A stretch of DNA of 64,000 nucleotides from Cycas panzhihuaensis (lineage: Eukaryota > Cycadophyta): assembly GCA_023213395.1 (NCBI GenBank), contig CM041465.1, forward strand, positions 79,367,741 through 79,431,740, given 5' to 3'. Each line of letters opens with the position of its first letter. The stretch's first letter is position 1. Below the pieces are notes generated by a model, which had not been told where the DNA came from, did no database searches, and was given only the letters and a program-made list of their open reading frames with translations. Shown in pieces: positions 10,954-20,855 of the stretch. The position numbers and the translations under genes are program-made.

Positions 10954-12383
10954 TTTCTAACACCATGTCCTTTTTTCAATCAACAAATTCACCCATCAAT
11001 CTCAACAAACTTTCTCATGTCCCATGTCCCTTATATCACTGACTTCATTATCACATCATTACCTACGCATCTCACATATTGCCAAATAGTCACATACGAA
11101 GAATATCTGAAGCACTTTCTTCACCATAATATCAAAGCTTATACCATATACATCTCACAGGAATCATGCATACCTCATGTCACCATTAAATCACCAAGAC
11201 ACATCACACTTCACTTAATTGCCCAAAACACAACTCATGCCATTATACCACTCGACAATTTTGCTTCCCTCCAACTCAGGTATCTTCAACAAAAAACTCA
11301 TCCTTCTTTGCCCATTCAATCAACTAGAACACATCATCAAACATCCCTAATCTCATCCTCAAAACATGCCCAATAATTGCCCAATCTTGTCATGTTAACC
11401 ACACATGCAACAAGCATCTCATCGCCTCATATCACTATCTTTCTTGCCCTTAAATTAGTCTTATCATGCCCATAAAATCCCTTCATATAAATCACATTCC
11501 AAGGAGCACTAAATCACCATATGCCACCCAACTCATTCATGCAAACACATGCATTGTCGCTTCATCACCATACTATGTCATCATCACAATAGCTCTTTCA
11601 TATGAACACATGTAAGAAGGTACTTAATTTTCCATTAAACAATCACTATCATGCACTTCAAATCACCAATAGAGTGCCAAATACATTCACATCAACATAA
11701 CTTAATATCATCTCACTTGTAACAATACTCTCCCATGCACAACATATATAAGAGAGTCTCAAACAATCACTTCATTACCATTGCCTCATTCATGTCACCA
11801 TATCAATATGAAACCCTTAAATTCTCAAAAACTTATTTCTGAAAAAAAGTATAGCTCAAAAATATATAAAATATGGATGGAAATGATGGCCTCTGAAATA
11901 CGATTCCAACGGTTCAGACGAAATTGAATTCTGATATCCAGATCAAAAGTTATGCTCCTTTTAAGAATTTCACAATTAGGGTTTCTAGGGGCTGTAATAG
12001 TACCTTCTGATAAATTGCTCATAACTTTTTATTCTGAACTCTGATGAACCTCAAACCACTTCCATTAGAAAGAGAATTCAAAAACGCACAGAATCAAAAA
12101 AAATTTGAGGTCATTTGGATACCTGTAGCCAAAGTTATGGCTCTTTGAAGTTGAGGTTGCAGATCTGTCCCAAAAATACGGCGACGGAAAAAATGCAGGC
12201 CGAAATTAATTCTGCTGCAATTTTCGCACTTTCACCCCAAAATCTGTAGTGCGACCACTCAAATTTTACAGAACGAGCTATTTCGTCTCAATTTCGCTAT
12301 TACTTTTCAAAAATTTCAACGTTATGGCACCTTCCAAATCACTGCTCTAATATCGAACAAAAACACCTCTCTCAACCTGGGCG
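10954..12383 (-). other. F1 leader, mostly CA-rich non-coding sequence
   Basis: From about 10960 to 11820 the plus strand is rich in cac/atc/cat triplets and I see no conserved coding; F2 has a similar stretch at about 43795-44800. From 11880 to 12150 the plus strand has the cgattccaacggttcag and tcaaaagttatg motifs also found in B-family LTRs, including an MSA-like core at 11905-11915. The LTR-proximal part ends at the PBS. Confidence 0.55.
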
Positions 12384-12618
12384 CTCTAATACCATGTTGG
12401 AAAATAGACCTGCAATAATATATTCACAAACAAAACAAAACGCACCTCCACAGGACCGAACGGTACCCTTAAGGTACCTCCATTGTATTAAGAAAACATC
12501 CTTACGACATCATTTACAATATGATACACAATATTGTGTATTTATAATACAAGTCATATTAGAAGAGTAGGACCCACTTGCATGTGGGATAAATCAAATG
12601 TACATTAATATTCTAACA
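12384..12618 (-). repeat. F1 PBS and 5' LTR
   Basis: The 5' LTR is 12395-12618 (224 bp). Directly inside it the plus sequence gctctaatacca reads TGGTATTAGAGC on the minus strand, one mismatch from the standard plant initiator tRNA-Met primer site TGGTATCAGAGC. The right flank catac (12619-12623) is the target-site duplication. Confidence 0.9.
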
Positions 12619-12749
12619 CATACATCTATCCCAAGGTTCAAAACATTGAGCATCATTAGTCAACGCTCTAAAAATACTGCTAAAATTTTTTGTTGTTAAG
12701 GTTTTATTTTTGTTTTGGTGATGAATCACCTTCCCCCACCTCTATTGTG

Positions 12750-13865
12750 ATGCTACCCCTGCAACTTAACTAGCTTGTACTTCTCTCCTTTGCATGTTCT
12801 CTTGTAGTTGTTGGATCATTTGTTCAAACAGTGATATCATTTCTTCATTTAATTTGGTTAAGTTTTTTATTTCCAATGATTTTTTTGATAATTGTGCTTA
12901 AATCACGGCAACCCTTTGCTTATGTTCCACCTAAATCTCATTCAATAATCCCCTAATTTGTTGGAATTGTTTCTCTATTTGTTCTGCTACCTGAATGTCC
13001 TCTCCTTAGCTTTCCTGTGTGTTGGTGATGTTAGTGGGAATGGTGTCTATTCTTGTGCTAGTGATTCTATCTTCGACTCCATGTCTATTTCTTGACCTTC
13101 TTTTCAGGCTTATGATGATGAGTTCCCTACTATAGAACCATTCTACGATTTTTTCCATTGCTACATGTACTTGTTTTATTTCATCATTTTTAATGTCCTA
13201 TGGAAGTGCACCTATCCACTATTATAGCAATGCCTAATTCTGCTCAATTTGTTCTTGTGGTAGATGGCCAAAAGGAACTTGTGCGAGTAGTAACCCTAGC
13301 AATAATAATGCGTGTTTAAATAATGGTTTGTTAGGCACCAACTCCTCCCATTGTTTCTGTACTAGTTGTGCTAAATATTCATTCCAATTTAAGGTAACTC
13401 CCTCCATCACTTGTTGTTGAACGGTTAACATTCTTGTTGGACAATATATGAATTTCTTCTTCCCCAAGAATCTAGTTACGAGGATTTTTGTTGTACATCG
13501 TAATTGTTGATCTCTCAATTCATCAATTTTGGTTCCACCAAAAGTATTGTTGAGCATCTAGTGGGAAAGCCTATTCCATCAACTCCTTGTCCACCTCTAT
13601 ATGTTTATCATCCACAGGCAATTTTCAGTGTGAGGTAGTTTGGTTAATCTTCATATTAGGAAAACAAACATTTATATTTTCTCCATGTTTTGTGCCACTA
13701 ACTCTACTATATCTTCCATTAAATATTTGTCCCAATATAGTGGTGAAAATATTGCATGTCTTCTCCATCCTGTCTCAATCATTGCAACTTTAAAACCATT
13801 AAGTAAGTGAGTAAATTCGTCCACTAACCTTGGTATATCAGTCTCTACAAGGTTGATTGGCATTT
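12750..13865 (-). pseudogene. E1 accessory ORF downstream of pol, coiled-coil end (broken)
   Basis: Read leftwards from 13863. The N-terminal part has ETGWRRHAIFSPLYWDKYLM and matches AGWGEYIYCNPLYFDQELM in the D1 accessory ORF. After a frameshift the part at 13557-13234 has LRCTTKILVTRFLGKKKFIY and NWNEYLAQLVQKQ, again matching D1 (LQCMAKVINTRFLSKRKYTY, NWSEFLAVNMTQQ). The C-terminus (about 12985-12770) is a predicted coiled coil, e.g. VAEQIEKQFQQIRGLLNEI and LEIKNLTKLNEEMISLFEQM. No transmembrane segment is evident. It lies between integrase and the 3' LTR. I do not know its function; faint similarity to the putative plant transposon protein domain (Transposase_32) is only a guess. Confidence 0.65.
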
Positions 13866-14690
13866 TTTCTTAAAAAAAATTAAATTGACACACTTGGAAG
13901 GTCGAAAATGACACCAAGAATGCTTATCAGCAGCGAACACTGAGTAGAACAGTGATTGGTGTGCTTCTTGGAATGTTGATTGGCTAGAACGCTATTGGGA
14001 ACATTGATTGGAATGCTTCACAAAACCTTGGAATGTTGGAATGCTAATAGAAATGTTATGGCAAAGTTTATCATTTGTTGAAATGCTTCCAAACCATTCG
14101 ACCTTGAAGCACAACTTAGTAACTAGAATTTTGCTTGAATCTGCAATGAAATCGTGTATTTACACTATGTTCCTATGCTATACGAAGTTGGAATGAGTGA
14201 AAAACCCTTGAAAATCGATTTTTATAATGTTCCTTCTTAACTTCATGTAGAACTATTCCCCGAATTGTTTTGTGAAAGAATGGTTTCAAGAATGGTCACT
14301 CAAAATGGTTATTAAAATGTTATTTACATGTTTCTCTGTGCCATACTTTAGAATGCTTTATAATGAATTTTGGGATGGTCATTTTTAGATTAGAATGACA
14401 ACCTTTAACTGGAAATTTTGACTTAATGTTTTGGGGCAATAATTCCTCTATTGTATTACCAAATATGTATGTATTATTATTGTCACTGTCACCAATTTTT
14501 TTTGGCAATAATTCTTTAAATTCCGTCAAGTTTGTTGGTTTGGAATAATTATTAATTGTAAGATGCAGGTTATTGTTAGTTCTTTTACCCCTTTTTTGTC
14601 TTTTTTATATTGTTGTGTTTATGTATTAGGATGGAATCAAATTTGGATACTAGGACAACCTCGATTGTTCCCAACTCAAATGACGCATTA
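13866..14690 (-). other. E1 spacer between integrase and accessory ORF
   Basis: No conserved coding is evident. Between 13915 and 14400 the plus strand repeats short units such as ggaatgttgattgg and gaatgcttc in a degenerate, tandem-like way. The corresponding spacer of D1 (29359-30030) also contains tandem repeats, of different sequence. A 69-codon open stretch on the minus strand (14529-14320) has no recognisable motif. Confidence 0.45.
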
Positions 14691-14955
14691 CAACACACTA
14701 ATATACATCCAACTGATTTCATTGGTGTAGGGGTTGCCCTAATCATGGCAAGGCTTCAATCTGCACCCATTCACTAATTTGAGTAGTGATGGTCCATCAA
14801 GTTCTTTTAACTAAACCACTTCATTATCAAATATTTTCGCTATTAGGTATGGACCCAGTCAATGTATCTTCAATTTTCTTGGGTGTCTGCAAAAATTACT
14901 ATCATAGAGAAGCACACGATCTCCTTCGTAGAACTTGGGTGCTCATAGGTGGTAG
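14691..14955 (-). pseudogene. E1 integrase C-terminal domain, cut by C1
   Basis: Minus-strand translation from 14945 reads KFYEGDRVLLYDSNF then RKLKIHWLGPYLIAKIFDNE and LKELDGPSLLKLVNG, the gypsy integrase C-terminal fold (GD.V...D......KL...W.GP). It ends at the C1 boundary, and the catalytic core of the same integrase resumes on the far side of C1 at 24071. One stop interrupts it. The family usually ends a few tens of residues after this domain. Confidence 0.75.
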
Positions 14956-15859
14956 TGTTGACTTCAAGGTTCACTACAATTGTGAAAACTGACACTTGTC
15001 AAAGAATCACGGGTAATCTAGCTTAGGATATAGTCAACATACTTCATACACCCAAGGTTATACAATATCATCATAGATTACACACAATAGTACATTAATC
15101 AACAAGTATCCATTATGTAATCATCATGGTACGTATAAAACATAGTATTCCACATAACACTTCACTTTATTAAGTAATATGTCTTATACATTTAGTTCTA
15201 AAATGTATCCTATATACATTCCAGCCGCATATACAGGATTCTATCACATGCATCCCGAAAGGGAATGCATCTGCTGCAACTCTAGTCCGTACCACTTTCT
15301 TTGCTTGCTGGTTGTCCTACTACCATGTGGAATGAATCCTTGGCTCTCACCTTTGAGAGTATACCATAGAATTGAATCACTTGGCTCTCACCATTGAAAT
15401 GATCCTCAAAAGTGCCATTAAACCCATTTTGGTGTCCTTTGGGTGAACGGTTATGACCCATGGTCATAACCATTCCTTTTCATAACACGTGCCTTTTCAC
15501 TTAACACATGATTAACACTACCAATCCATGTATTCTCTATTTGTACATACATATATCCTCGTTGTCGCATCAATTCTAGGCGCATTTGAGTCCATTATAG
15601 TCATGTGTACCATTCTGGTATGTTCTATCTACTAGCGTACCTAAAAAGGTACGCACCCTATCATGCGATCTAAGGACCATTCCTGGGCCCATCTGATCAT
15701 TTTTTGGGCCGTTCTGGGCCCATTTATGGTCATTTATGAGCCGTTTTAGCCATTCTAGATCTGTTTACGATCATTTCTGAGCTATTCTAGGCCCATTTCT
15801 GGTCATTTCTAAGTCGTTTTAGCCGTTTCTAACTATGTTGATCATTTTATTCGCCAACA
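14956..15859 (-). repeat. C1 3' LTR
   Basis: 904 bp, homologous along its length to 23152-24065 and more distantly to the D1 LTRs. In transcript orientation its start (plus 15685-15838) carries imperfect 41 bp tandem units built around gggccca, ggtcattt and ctgag; the same array is at 23873-24045 in the other LTR. These lie in U3, where such repeats often act as enhancers; that role is inferred. Confidence 0.85.
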
Positions 15860-16326
15860 TCTATCCTAGGTCAACAAAAAGGGTTGAGCATCCTTGTTCA
15901 AAAAATCAAAATTTTGGTGTTGTTTCTTTCTTCAAAATTTTGTGTTCTTCCTCCCCCACTCTACATCAAGGCCTGCCCCTATAGCCCTGGATCCAGGCCT
16001 CCATTATTTTTACCTAGTTTTAATAAATCCTCATTTATTGGTGCTTAAGTTTTTTTTTTTTTCCCGATTTATCTCTTCGTTCATTTCCCCATGATTTTCC
16101 CATTTTGATTTTTTCCACTATGATTTTTCCTTCACTCTTTTTTTTTTTGTCATATTACTTATTTATATGATATGAGTTACGGTTATTTTTTTTTTTTTTT
16201 TTTTTTTTTTGTATTTTTTATTTACACACCGAACTAAATCACAATTCAATATCAAGGCAACCTTATTTGCCTTCAAATTTAAGCAACGCGTTATGGTACA
16301 ACCAGTTGATTCCTCTGGTGGACTTG
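15860..16326 (-). other. C1 3' non-coding region with a 25 bp T run
   Basis: Sequence next to the LTR (tctatcctaggtcaac...gttgagcatcc) matches the same position in D1 (28166-28210) and E1 (12625 on). D1 then has the accessory ORF, whereas here only about 200 bp separates the match from the post-integrase sequence (gatatgagttacggtt, 16168-16183, also at 29938-29952 in D1). The accessory ORF is therefore deleted. A run of 25 T lies at 16186-16210. Confidence 0.6.
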
Positions 16327-16839
16327 TCACTCCCTAGTTGTGATAGGGTTTGAGTTTACTACCCATGACATTTCAGATGGTAGTTGGCCTGCTGGTTTCT
16401 TCAACTCGATAGTGCCATTCTTGTACACCTTCTCAATCACATATGGGCCTCTCCAATACATCTTCAATTCTCCCCGGGGTGTTTGGGATTTGTTGTCGAA
16501 ATGCCATACTCGATCACCCTTCCTGAAATACGATGTCCTGCCCTGGCGTTCGTGCCTTCTCTTTTTTCGCCTTTTCCTTGGTGTAGTATTCTTTGTTGAT
16601 TTCTTCTTATGATCCTTTAATTGATCTTTGTTTATTATTCCTTCTCCCAACCAATGTTCTATACAATGTAGTAAGTGGTTAGTTCCATATAGTTGTTCTC
16701 CATAAAAGGGCTTCACATAATCTCCAATGTGTTCTTTATGGCTTCTCTCTTCTGGAATGGCAATTTGGTTTCCTAGGCCAGAATCTCTAGGGATATTTTC
16801 TGCTAGTTCCTCTTCTTCTTCCTTAGATTCGGCGCCCAT
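16327..16839 (-). pseudogene. C1 linker fused in frame to integrase C-terminus
   Basis: Open 170-codon frame with no stop. Residues 1-65 or so are the acidic linker that follows protease in this family (EEEEELAENIPRDSGLG, IGDYVKPFYGEQLYG, CIEHW). From about residue 100 it is the integrase C-terminal domain: FRKGDRVWHFDNKSQTPRG then LKMYWRGPYVIEKVYKNGT. In D1 the linker leads into a gag-like domain and RT, so roughly 3 kb or more is missing between the two. The stretch between (KKKSTKNTTPRKRRKKRRHE) is strongly basic. A function for the fusion is not known. Confidence 0.7.
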
Positions 16840-17881
16840 GTTTGAAAAGGACCTTTTGCTAAGTGGGTGTACCTCTAAAGAAGATGAGGAAGGTTCGTTT
16901 CTTTCTTCCTCGAGTTGGGATGGGGGTGGGGAAGGCAGTCTACCTCAAGACCCACACCAAAGTTAGAGGGAAGGTTAGAGTTAGAGGGGGTTGGGCTATC
17001 GAAAGGTGAATTAGGGTAAGGGTTTGGGTTAAAAGGGGGATTTGGGTTTGAGTCTAGGTTTTCTATGTTATTATTAACACTCATATAATCAAAAGATTTA
17101 GATTTAATATCAATGTCCTCAGTTACATTCCAAGAAAGTAGGTTACACCTATAGGGTGAAGAATTGACTTCATATGCATCTTGTAGCCAACAATCCACGA
17201 ATTTTGGCCCCTTTTCATTGTCGGACGAGTTGTAAATCTCCCCGAAGTAGGTAGGTTCCATCTCTTGAGAGCTAGTTAACTTGGTTGGCTCTTCAGTTGT
17301 ACGATACAAGTTTCCTTGGTCAAAAGAGGATGTCATTTCCTCACTTGCAATAGTTGTGCTAGATGCATCATCTGGTATTATCTCAATAGAATTCTTCCTC
17401 AACATTGGGAGGACCACTTCGCCTCCTCCATCTGATAATGTAAAGGTCACATCTCTCCAACTCTGGAGACACCGGGTGTTATACAGCCATGGGCGACCCA
17501 ACAAGGTTGGATAAGGTGTTACGCCTTTTTCTATTTCTATGATTGTAAAGTTGATTCAGAGTGCGATTCTTGCCACATTCACTTTGATGTTGGCTAGCTT
17601 CCCGACTGGTCTCACCAATAATTCATTTACTTATTTCAATGAATAAGTTGTTACTTCCAACTTGGGACTTCCCAACTTTCACCATGTTGTAGTAAGTAAA
17701 ACGTTCACTGCGGCTCCCCCATCCACAATTACCCTTGAAAAGTTTTCTCCTAGTACTGTGATTGTAACCATCAGATCCAAGTCAAAAGATGGCATTATCT
17801 TTTTTAAGCTCTTGGTGATTTCCCGCTGCTGTAATATCCTTGCTTTAATCTAGTCTATCACTTGGTATAAGGGAATCATTA
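16840..17881 (-). pseudogene. C1 aspartic protease and start of acidic linker
   Basis: Protease would mature the polyprotein. The active-site segment reads VLGENFSRVIVDGGAAVNVL (about 17760-17700), a D-G-G-A form of the usual D-[ST]-G. The second conserved motif LGRPWLYNT starts at about 17501. It is followed by LQSWRDVTFTLSDGGGEV and a long Asn/Pro/Ser-rich acidic linker to 16875. A frameshift lies near 17510. B1 is inserted just upstream at 17881/20851, separating protease from gag. The same protease and linker order is found in D1. Confidence 0.75.
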
Positions 17882-18527
17882 TGTAGCATTCTAAAATTTA
17901 GTCAAAAATATGCTATGTAACCATTCAAATCGAAAGTCTTTAAATGAGGATTCCAACGGTTCAAACAAAAGTTAATTCCGACATCTATATCAAAAGTTAT
18001 GACCCTTTAAATTCAGCCTACCAATTTTTGGAGAAATTCTGGCCGACTTCTATTTGAGTAGTATTAAGGAGAATATCACCTAGTCTAGCCGACTTCTATT
18101 TGAGTAGTATTAAGGAGAATATCACCTAGTCTGGCCGACTTCTAATTGAAGCACTTTGATCACTATAAATAGGAAGTTTGGGCCGCATCCCAAACCATCT
18201 TCAGAGGTTCTTTTGGCTGTGTATTTTTGGTTCTAGGGTTGTAATTAACTCGCCTATTTGGGGGTTGCAGTTTGGAGGGTTCCTCGCCTCGAAGAGGGGA
18301 GCTCAGTTCTTTAGGAAAGACTGGTATTTCCTTGTAATTTTGTTCTATTTTTGGTATTATTTGATAATAAAAGTTATTATTTATTTCTGTGGATTCTGTA
18401 ATTCCTATTCCTTGTTTGTTTTCCTATTGAATAGCATCTAGTTATTGTTTTTTGTGGATTATTACCTGTATTTTTGAGGAAAATTGCTGTAGAAGTAGAA
18501 CTAGATCGCTACAAGTGGTATCAGAGC
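17882..18527 (+). repeat. B1 5' LTR and PBS
   Basis: 632 bp LTR, TGTAGCATTC...GATCGCTACA, followed two bases later by the initiator tRNA-Met primer site TGGTATCAGAGC (18516-18527). A TATA-like tataaatagg lies at about 18165-18174. An MSA-like core tccaacggttc is at 17952-17962. A 58 bp direct duplication containing ctatttgagtagtattaagg is visible around 18050-18130. The CCTCGAAGAGG hairpin-like motif is near 18286-18296. Confidence 0.9.
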
Positions 18528-20250
18528 TTCATTTCAAAGGGAAAGGGCAAAGAACACTTGGAACATATAAAGGCAGTTCTGCTCATTCTTGAGAAAGTGC
18601 AATTGTTCACAAATAAGAAAAGGTGCTCTTTTGCAAAGGAGACGTTCGTAGTAAGTGGTCATATGTGATGGTTTTAACTAGTAGAGAATATAGATTTTTA
18701 TCATTGAAGTCACAGTCTTTATTGACAAAAAGATAGATGAGAGCAATATTTTTAGACAGAAAAAGATATTTGACCATTTTGAGCCCAATGAAGGAATCGA
18801 TGCAAGAGAATGGGTAGAATGGATTGAAACTCAAAATCAATTCATAGGGAGTACAAACATTGATGATTATTAGGAAGATTTAGAATTGTTCTTGGGAGAA
18901 AAAGCTTATGATTGGTTCAATAATTGGTCCAACCAATCAATAGGATACACCGATTGGTTTTGGTTTCAACATCTACTTATCAAAACATTTAGATAACAAC
19001 AAAAGGATCATCGGACCCACAAGAAAGGTGAGAGTACCAAAGCATCAAAGCAACCACACGAAGGGGCAGATGTAGAAGAAGAAGAAGAAGAAGCAAAGAT
19101 TTTGCAAGAGCTAAAACAAGAACCAATCCAGACAGAACAACATGACTTATAGAAGATTTGAAGCAAGCTCGAGCAACAGAAGAACCTCAAGTTAATATCA
19201 GAGAAGAAATCCAAAGTGAAGTTACATAGGGGCGGCATGAAGACAAGGAAGAACAAGTCAATTCTGAAGAAGAATCACAAAAAACTTCATGCAAGGTACT
19301 CATTGATCTTGTGTTGCACATGCACATCTCTTTTGGTAGCATTATTTGTCCTCTCTCTTTTTCTCGCTCAATAGTTGTAGCAAAATTTTCTTTTCCAAAT
19401 ACCATGGTTAGCCATAATCATAATCTCCTTAACTCTAGTTTTTTTGTATGTCAAATCCCAATCCCTCTTTGTAACCCTAGTTCATCCCTTTACTTACATA
19501 CTTTTTCACCCCCTATAGATCATACTCAACAGGATACTCTACAACTTCAATCCGTCCGTCACGTTTTATCTCTTAGTATTACCCCTGACAAAACCCTGTT
19601 CGTCTTTTCCCAAAGCCCTTCAATTTCATATCATCAATATTGTTTTTTTCCATTAAATCTTTTCTTTTGTTTGAATACCATTTCTAAAAACCTATTAAAG
19701 CCTTTTTTTCATAAAGAGCATCTATCGTTGATTCCCCATCCATCCTTTTCTCCCAAAACATGTTGTGGTCCAAAAAAACCTGCACAAATTATCATCCCCA
19801 TGCAAGGCATATTCCAAAATTTATCCTTTCTTCCTATACCTTCAAAACTATGCTTGATATCAGTTCACAATTCCACCTTTTCTTTTCCTTTTCACAATAA
19901 GTAGTCATTAGTCCATGACACTTACGATCAAACTTTTTTACAAAATCCTCATCTCTCCTTCTATAAATCATTTCATTTGAAAACAAAATGTGCAAACACA
20001 ATGCAAGGACTAGGACAAGATAGTTGAGACACCTCACAGGTCCCAGGATACTCTTGATGCAGAAAAAAATAGATCATGTACCTGGCACAAGGAATGAACA
20101 TCGACTAATTCAAGATGTCTGCTAGCAAAGCTCCATAGAAGACGCAAGATCAAACCAAATCTTCATGACCTATAGGATCTAGGAGGAGGTGGTTAGAAGA
20201 TTAGACCGAGCTACAAGCATTTCTCAATACTTTGAGGGCGAAGTATTCTT
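18528..20250 (+). pseudogene. B1 gag-like and Ser/Pro/Phe-rich ORF (broken)
   Basis: Leader to about 18760, then a gag-like part: FEPNEGIDAREWVEWIETQN, LELFLGEKAYDWFNNWSNQS and WFQHLLIKTF (about 18775-18990), which has the spaced Trp pattern of retrotransposon capsids. A Glu/Lys-rich linker follows (19010-19280). Then comes a distinctive part, 19311-19904, starting VLHMHISFGSIICPLSFS, rich in Ser, Pro, Phe and His. The same three parts in the same order occur in H1 (38276 on) and B2 (47765 on). The C-terminal frame ends ISQYFEGEVFF-stop just before the polypurine tract. Several stops and frameshifts make this copy dead. Function of the middle part is unknown. Confidence 0.6.
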
Positions 20251-20850
20251 TTAAGGGGAGGGGAATTGTAGCATTCCAAAATCTAGTCAAAACTATGCCA
20301 TGTAACCATTCAAATCGAAGGTCTTTAAATGAGGATTCCAATGGTTCAGACCAAAGTTAATTCTGACATCTATATCAAAAGTTATGACCGTTTAAAATTA
20401 GCTTACCAGTTTTTAGAGAAGTTCTGGCTAACTTCTATTTGAGCAGTATTAAGGAGAATATTACCCAGTCTATTTGACTTCTAATTGAAGTATTTTGATC
20501 ACTATAAATAGGAAGTTTGGGCTGCATCCCAAACCATCTTCGGAGGTTCTTTTGGCTGCATATTTTCGGTTCTAGGGCTACAATTAACTTGCCCATTTGG
20601 GGGTTGCAGTTTGGAGGGTTCCTCGCCTCGAAGAGAGAAGCTCACTTCTTCAGGAAAGACTAGTATTTCATTGTAATTTCGCTCTATTTTTGTATTATTT
20701 GATAATAAAGATCATTATTTACTTTTGTGGATTCTGTAATCCCTGTTCCTTGTTCATTTCCTATTGAATAGCATCTAGTTATTGTTTTTTATGGATTATT
20801 ACCTATATTTTTGAGGAAAATTGCTATAAAAATAGAACTAAATCACTACA
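20251..20850 (+). repeat. B1 polypurine tract and 3' LTR
   Basis: Purine tract ttaaggggaggggaat (20251-20266), then LTR 20267-20850 (584 bp). It lacks the 58 bp duplication present in the 5' LTR and the two LTRs show many single-base differences, so B1 is an old insertion. It ends CACTACA. Confidence 0.88.
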
Positions 20851-20855
20851 CGTTA

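Larger units (their letters stand above)
9661..12618 (-). mobile_element. F1: gag-only copia-type element with 224 bp LTRs, TSD catac
   Basis: Complete small element: LTRs at 9661-9884 and 12395-12618, polypurine tract and PBS inside them, and a perfect 5 bp target-site duplication catac (9656-9660 and 12619-12623). The LTRs differ at about 4 of 224 positions by eye, so the insertion is fairly young. The only coding region is a copia-type gag; protease, integrase and RT are absent, so it must have used proteins of a relative. It lies in the 3' LTR of E1. F2 at 42508-46530 is a second member. Confidence 0.92.
17882..20850 (+). mobile_element. B1: non-autonomous LTR element inside C1
   Basis: LTRs 17882-18513 and 20267-20850; flanks catta (17877-17881) and cgtta (20851-20855) are a target-site duplication with one change. 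PBS TGGTATCAGAGC at 18516-18527 and polypurine tract ttaaggggaggggaat at 20251-20266. The interior is only 1.75 kb and has no protease, RT or integrase. B2 and B3 share these LTRs; H1 and H2 share the interior but carry different LTRs. Confidence 0.9.

Noticed and set aside
11017-11376. 119-codon plus-strand open frame in the F1 leader
   Set aside because: Same CA-rich leader, opposite to the element strand, no domain, no equivalent frame in F2.
16186-16210. 25 bp T run considered as the poly(A) tail of a LINE or processed pseudogene on the minus strand
   Set aside because: No LINE coding or target-site duplication next to it; it lies within the post-integrase region of C1.
19834-20037. Possible small secreted protein on the minus strand (hydrophobic start)
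   Set aside because: Lies antisense within the B1 element ORF and has no promoter or homologous intact copy.
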